Shown piece by piece: positions 21,901-25,265 of a stretch of DNA of 25,265 bases; the first letter of the stretch is position 1, and the number at the start of each line of letters is the position of its first letter. The stretch is from an uncultured Clostridia bacterium. Its GTDB lineage: Bacteria; Bacillota; Clostridia; Oscillospirales; Acutalibacteraceae. The position numbers and the translations under genes are program-made. The notes under the pieces are model-generated. The model searched no databases. It was given only the letters and a program-made list of their open reading frames with translations, and was not told the origin of the DNA. The DNA lies in the NCBI GenBank assembly GCA_946626015.1, contig CAMOTT010000011.1, positions 1 to 25,265 on the forward strand, read 5' to 3'.

Positions 21901-24900
21901 ATCGTTTCCCTGGCTGTCCTTTTTATCTTCGGCGCATTTCTTTGTCACATAGAGATAGCTCTCGTCCGTCTTGAGCTCATAGGAGCAGATCTGCGCGCCG
22001 CCCTGATCCAGCCGCTTGGAATCCACGGGTTCTTCCCCGTCAACGCTCAGCGTGGCGTTGTTCTTGATCAGGGTGTTCACATTGCTCAGCATATTGTCCT
22101 GAACGAAAGTAAACACCTTGTTGGTCGAGCGGAGGAAGAGCGTCGGGCAGATCATCATCTTTGTCGTATAGAAGTCCGACTTGTGGATGATCCGATAACC
22201 CGCCGTCCTCTCGGGCAGCGTGACGCCGCTCGCTACAGCTGCGCCGTAATCCGCCAGCTCGTTGTTCTCTGTGTCAGGCTCGTGGAAGTCGGCTGCCGTG
22301 AGGGTCTTGAAAAGTCTGAAACCGTCCTCGTTCTCACCCCTGATCCAGATCTCTACGTCGCCGTAATCACGGATCGCGCTGTGCACATAGGGTTCCGACC
22401 AATCGCCGTTGACCTGAATCGCGTCGTACTCGGTGAGATAGATATCGAGCCCGGTAAAGGAATAGTCAGAGTCGGAGAGCGTGACGTTGCTCGCGCAATC
22501 CCAGTTATACCTGTCGTTTCCGGATACCGAGGACATGACGACATCGCCGTGTCCCTTTGCTCCGTCGGTGATCCAGATCTCACGCTCGGCTACAGAGTAG
22601 GTCTTGGAAGCGGGATGCCAGACTTTATCCGGATCGCTGTTCGCACGTTCCTCATACTCGATTTCAAATTTCAGATCGTTGACGCCGGAACGGTTGAGAA
22701 TGAGCTCGGTACCGCCGCTCTTGATGCGGTCTGCGCCGCCCTCATAGCTGAGGATCTTCTTCTCGAACAAACGGCCGGGACCGGCGGGGATCAGGTAAAC
22801 GCCGTCCTCTCTGCTCACGCGGAACTGCTGCTGATAGCCCGAGATCGACTCGACGTTCAGTACCGCCTCGTTATATACGGTCTTCCAGCCCGAATCCGTC
22901 GTCTTGCGCGGATGCTTGGTCACAACAGTCGTATGGTAAGTACCGGGGTTCATATAGTTCGTTGCGGAATACTTGGAATCGTAGGTAGTCATGATGACCG
23001 AACCGTCATGGACGGTATCCTCGCTCCATGTAAACTTGAACTGCTGGCTGTTTTTGCTGTCGAAGCTCGCTGTCAGATCCCAGACGACATAGAAGTACTG
23101 GTTCGCATCCTGCGGAGCAGGTCCCCATGCATTCTCCTGCCACTCGAAGTAGACCGTGCTTCTGGTCTTGGAGGTAGAGGCGCTGAGCCGGGTGTGGACC
23201 TCAAGACTGAGCTCCTCTTGATCGTCGGTATCAAGGGAATCGGTCAGATTACCGTTTGTGTTCCTATCGACCTGAATCGTTACGGGGAAAGTATTCGTAT
23301 AATAGTCTCCGCCGTAGTAGCCGTTCTCGTCTATGTAACCGCCGTTTATTTTGCGCAGATCCGACGGCTCGAGCCGATAGTCTATCTGGAACACCTGATC
23401 ATTGAACGCGGAGTTCTGATGGATCTTTTCATTGTTGGTTATGATATAGTAATCGGGGTCAGTATCGGAATAAATGAAGTGGCAGTCAGCCGTATCGGTC
23501 TTGCTCAAGCCGTTGGCGATATTATTGCTGCCGACCTTTTGACCGTCCTTCGTCGTAAAGATATACTTCGGAACCTTGATCTTGACGGAGCCGACAGGCA
23601 ACTCCCTGTTGTCCTTCGCCGCCACTACCTTGTCGAAGGCAAAGCGGATATAAACGGTGGCGGAAAGCGCAGCGTTGCCGTTCGTGGGAGTGATGATGAG
23701 GTTGTCCCCGATGCTCGTCGCATATTCGTTGGATAGAGTTCCCCACTTGACCGTGTATTTATATAGATCATCATCGACTGTCGTATAATTATCGTCAGCC
23801 GAAATCCACTTTGCATAATAGGTCGTGTCACTTGTGATGGGGGTCGTCAGGGTAAGCGCTGTGTGCTCTGTGTCGTTGAGATCAGAATACCAACCGTCGA
23901 GGATATAACCGCCGGAGCGGTTCGCGCCGGGCAGATACTTGACACAGCCGCCGCTGTAAACCGACATTGTCTCGTCAGACGGCAGATAGAGCGTACCTTC
24001 GCCCGCGTCAAAATTGACCGTAATATTCTTTGCCGCCCAATGGGCATAGAGATCGCAGTTACCCTCGGGCACAAAGGTATAATCCTTCTTCTCGCCTCCG
24101 CTTGCCGCAGTGTACCAGCCGAGGAATTCATAGGCCGTGCTTCCGACCGCCTTGGCGGGCACAGGGAGCTCCTCGACCTTGTTGCCGGCGTAGACTCTTA
24201 TCCTGTAATACTCGGTGTCATTTTTCGTAGCCAGATAGGTGCTTGACAGTGAGCCGCCGACTGTATTCAGGGTAACCTCATAAACATTTTTGGTCGCCCA
24301 GTGAGCCTCGACGATCTTGCCCTGACTCATATCTATCGTGTAGGTATCGTGTGTCTTCAGATACTCCGTGATATTGGTCCCGTTGAAGTACCAGCCCTCG
24401 AAATCATCGTCATTCTTGAAAGTCGGAAGGGTCGGGATCGTGCTGGACGGATTTTCCTGTGCATAGGTATCGCTTGCCACGACGTATTGATCGCTACTCT
24501 GGATAGGATAATTGCCGAAAGTCTCATAAACGCCGCCGTTCGTTTCAAATACGGGCTGATAGCCCCAGCGGGCGTAGTATGTTTTATTCTCTGTGGCTGT
24601 TTTATCCGACGCGGAGGCGATCGACGTGCCGCCGTTGTCGGCAGCAGAAGTGATCTCGTTGCCCCAGTCATCACCGGTACCGTCCTTTGTGTACCAGCTG
24701 ATCAGTACCGCGTTATCGTTGATGGGCGTCGGGATGACACCGTAGTTCTGGTTGTATTTGTACTGGCGGATAACCGTATCCGAGATCCCCGACTTTGTCT
24801 CGAAATGTCCGCCGTTGGCGTCAAAGACCACGACCGGATTCTCGTGCCAATGCGCGTACAGCGTATCATACTGCGTGTTGACCTCCGTCGTTTCCCCGAT

Positions 24901-25265
24901 CCTTGTGCCGCCCGTTGCTGCGGTCCACCAGCCGTCAAAGGTATAGCCGTTGCGGGTCGCCTCGGCAAGGTCGCCGTAATAGGTCTTCTCTCCGGTCACC
25001 ATGGTATAGGTCTTATCGGGCATGGAGGGTGCGCCATCGTAGTTGGCGTCGAAGTGAAGAACCAGATCCGGCTTGTGCCACTGAGCGTAGAGGGTGACCG
25101 TCGCGCCGTCCACGGTGGAGAGTCTGGCGACGGATTCATTCGCCGCATACTCGTCGCCGGAGCCGTTGGGACGGGTGTTCCAGCCGGAGAGGACATAGCC
25201 GCTGCGCGTGAACATCGAATTATTCAATTCAAAGTATTCGGAATAAGGCAGGTTCTCCTTGGCGG
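18943..25265 (-). CDS. Giant surface protein with InlB, DUF11-like and SpaA-like domains (N-terminus beyond window)
   Basis: The leftward frame is open from the right window edge to the stop at 18943 (about 2107 codons); the true start lies outside. In protein order: six InlB-type repeats (25265 to ~23800; FDANGG..., GWY/GWW..., LYAQW/YAHW); a long central beta-rich region (~23800-20720) without a firm domain call, including NIVIYDVIENSY near 21160; a DUF11/isopeptide-type domain (~20715-20255; IDYSLIITNPDSYVPIRNIVVED); a SpaA-type prealbumin-like domain (~20250-19965; KIKKVNANGDGLAGA...DYVLREVSTP); a seventh InlB repeat (~19955-19690); and a C-terminal domain (~19660-18943; GGMRFITSMSEDLL...VEYGYVVATEENI...YTDANGMERIFYNDY). 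No LPXTG, dockerin or SLH motif is seen at the end. Likely an adhesin or pilin-like surface protein; how it attaches is unclear. Confidence 0.85.
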   Translation of the reverse strand, partial: AKENLPYSEYFELNNSMFTRSGYVLSGWNTRPNGSGDEYAANESVARLSTVDGATVTLYAQWHKPDLVLHFDANYDGAPSMPDKTYTMVTGEKTYYGDLAEATRNGYTFDGWWTAATGGTRIGETTEVNTQYDTLYAHWHENPVVVFDANGGHFETKSGISDTVIRQYKYNQNYGVIPTPINDNAVLISWYTKDGTGDDWGNEITSAADNGGTSIASASDKTATENKTYYARWGYQPVFETNGGVYETFGNYPIQSSDQYVVASDTYAQENPSSTIPTLPTFKNDDDFEGWYFNGTNITEYLKTHDTYTIDMSQGKIVEAHWATKNVYEVTLNTVGGSLSSTYLATKNDTEYYRIRVYAGNKVEELPVPAKAVGSTAYEFLGWYTAASGGEKKDYTFVPEGNCDLYAHWAAKNITVNFDAGEGTLYLPSDETMSVYSGGCVKYLPGANRSGGYILDGWYSDLNDTEHTALTLTTPITSDTTYYAKWISADDNYTTVDDDLYKYTVKWGTLSNEYATSIGDNLIITPTNGNAALSATVYIRFAFDKVVAAKDNRELPVGSVKIKVPKYIFTTKDGQKVGSNNIANGLSKTDTADCHFIYSDTDPDYYIITNNEKIHQNSAFNDQVFQIDYRLEPSDLRKINGGYIDENGYYGGDYYTNTFPVTIQVDRNTNGNLTDSLDTDDQEELSLEVHTRLSASTSKTRSTVYFEWQENAWGPAPQDANQYFYVVWDLTASFDSKNSQQFKFTWSEDTVHDGSVIMTTYDSKYSATNYMNPGTYHTTVVTKHPRKTTDSGWKTVYNEAVLNVESISGYQQQFRVSREDGVYLIPAGPGRLFEKKILSYEGGADRIKSGGTELILNRSGVNDLKFEIEYEERANSDPDKVWHPASKTYSVAEREIWITDGAKGHGDVVMSSVSGNDRYNWDCASNVTLSDSDYSFTGLDIYLTEYDAIQVNGDWSEPYVHSAIRDYGDVEIWIRGENEDGFRLFKTLTAADFHEPDTENNELADYGAAVASGVTLPERTAGYRIIHKSDFYTTKMMICPTLFLRSTNKVFTFVQDNMLSNVNTLIKNNATLSVDGEEPVDSKRLDQGGAQICSYELKTDESYLYVTKKCAEDKKDSQGNDYYYVDSQAGTQEFPVLISAWGLNRAGSVKLMQSGVFYDLLPYNFTVDKSTVFVTARKEKNTTNSASPHTYNDPNTSKNKFPSSLYSVEFIENWEGSGRTMMKVAITGVPDTLPQSFTNAVNGFNVYYKMKTTMSNVIANGTTQMNYVSFTDTTENQTVPVSRNSSLSSLDQKVIPYYKSINDADKEFTAYASDATHCKLPSQYVTGFSSSVKAEGVFMIEDKTVGLSSDYSYNVTFSDGESEAGNIVIYDVIENSYNGSNCEWRGTFESVNVSAIQNMEDISSVSGNLITCEPKVYYLVKDGTVTPEDLDLVNHPENWSATVPSDKTTIKAIAIDCRTASNGGNFTLPARKALSFNVSMHSPETSDNNDLVTYNEAIVKALVGGQPNSSRAITGLTLHYADPLISKKSFPESGKAPDNRAGAVNGSTIDYSLIITNPDSYVPIRNIVVEDLLDAKLKVNSIPKVSKGDDAPVSINSAAGITYSIDPQASGRDKFTATIAQLDPGETMTIILPATVTDATNGYEIDNTAYVTSANGGSLNIPSDTTYHYVTNTQAKIKKVNANGDGLAGALLQILSSDKSQVLIDNITSTADVMSFDLVPGDYVLREVSTPNNDYYKVAADIPFSIDVEGINKVNNKPVNYVEMVDEPAYKIVFHENQPGHDDEIFKVYGPADLASGNKIEHFYDIPSFAGDEYVFKGWYHAAGYTASADGATIPANFGSDAYPRSAAENPADYHLYAQWIEVGKIASKDSEDTYNYGTAGIRGFGLVGVQVRDPDLNDSNYNDNETETSPGGMRFITSMSEDLLSAIGDLSGSGVEYGYVVATEENIKTFTGNYNVSDLTKYKLQYNGRNVNGVDTTGLDDNGKRFETDANGHRVLARKDLTADNDFAYVTNVNCTKGTGSIKNDHQNFDDYRLYTLIVTYEGDDADKKDQKIAARAYIRYTDANGMERIFYNDYKKNLYYGGCVSSFNQVKSMARPTDSEWIGG

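Noticed and set aside
22183..23736. Plus-strand open frame of 517 codons
   Set aside because: Also antisense to the giant surface protein; no ribosome binding site or motif.

Overview
The window looks like a chromosomal stretch from a gut Clostridia-type bacterium (Firmicutes, perhaps Oscillospirales). This is inferred from strong AGGAGG-type ribosome binding sites, TG-extended -10 promoters, T-tailed intrinsic terminators, secreted proteins built from InlB/Listeria-Bacteroides repeats, and a DUF3990/DUF3791 gene cassette. No rRNA, tRNA, CRISPR array, transposase or phage gene was seen. Composition drifts from CpG-rich codons at the left edge to more AT-rich genes in the middle.

Region 1 (1-6370) is a carbohydrate locus. 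A leftward four-gene operon runs from a CE4-type polysaccharide deacetylase through a secreted clan GH-A-like glycosidase and an HD-domain hydrolase to a second GH-A-like paralogue cut by the window edge. Facing away from it is a cytoplasmic GH127-type beta-L-arabinofuranosidase. The two transcription units share one AT-rich spacer in which their promoters overlap. Taken together the genes suggest breakdown of an arabinose-decorated, partly acetylated glycan, with export of some enzymes; no transporter or regulator for it is in view.

Region 2 (6444-9723) holds small membrane functions: a 107-aa unknown membrane protein, an AqpZ-type water channel, and a two-gene operon of an EamA/DMT exporter and an ECF S-component-like membrane protein that starts at TTG. 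A perfect 7-3-7 palindrome lies in the leader of the last operon.

Region 3 (9950-16973) has a secreted PHP-domain phosphoesterase, divergent from a 1797-aa secreted protein. The latter carries four Ig-like plus InlB composite repeats, four more InlB repeats, a carboxypeptidase-regulatory-like fold, a CLCA-type metalloprotease motif (HEMGHYIFGFYDE), a calcium-binding DxDGDG loop, a Big2-like domain and an unusual aromatic C-terminal tail.

Region 4 (17111-18536) contains a ~316-bp array of hairpins separated by a GTGAAAT word, inverted in its right half, followed by a leftward three-gene cassette resembling a toxin-antitoxin unit. Its first gene, DUF3990 (PARP-like motifs), is broken by a one-base deletion in a T run. 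Region 5 (18943-25265) is a giant leftward surface protein with its 5' end outside the window: six InlB repeats, a long central region, DUF11-like and SpaA-like domains, another InlB repeat and a distinctive C-terminal domain without a sorting signal.
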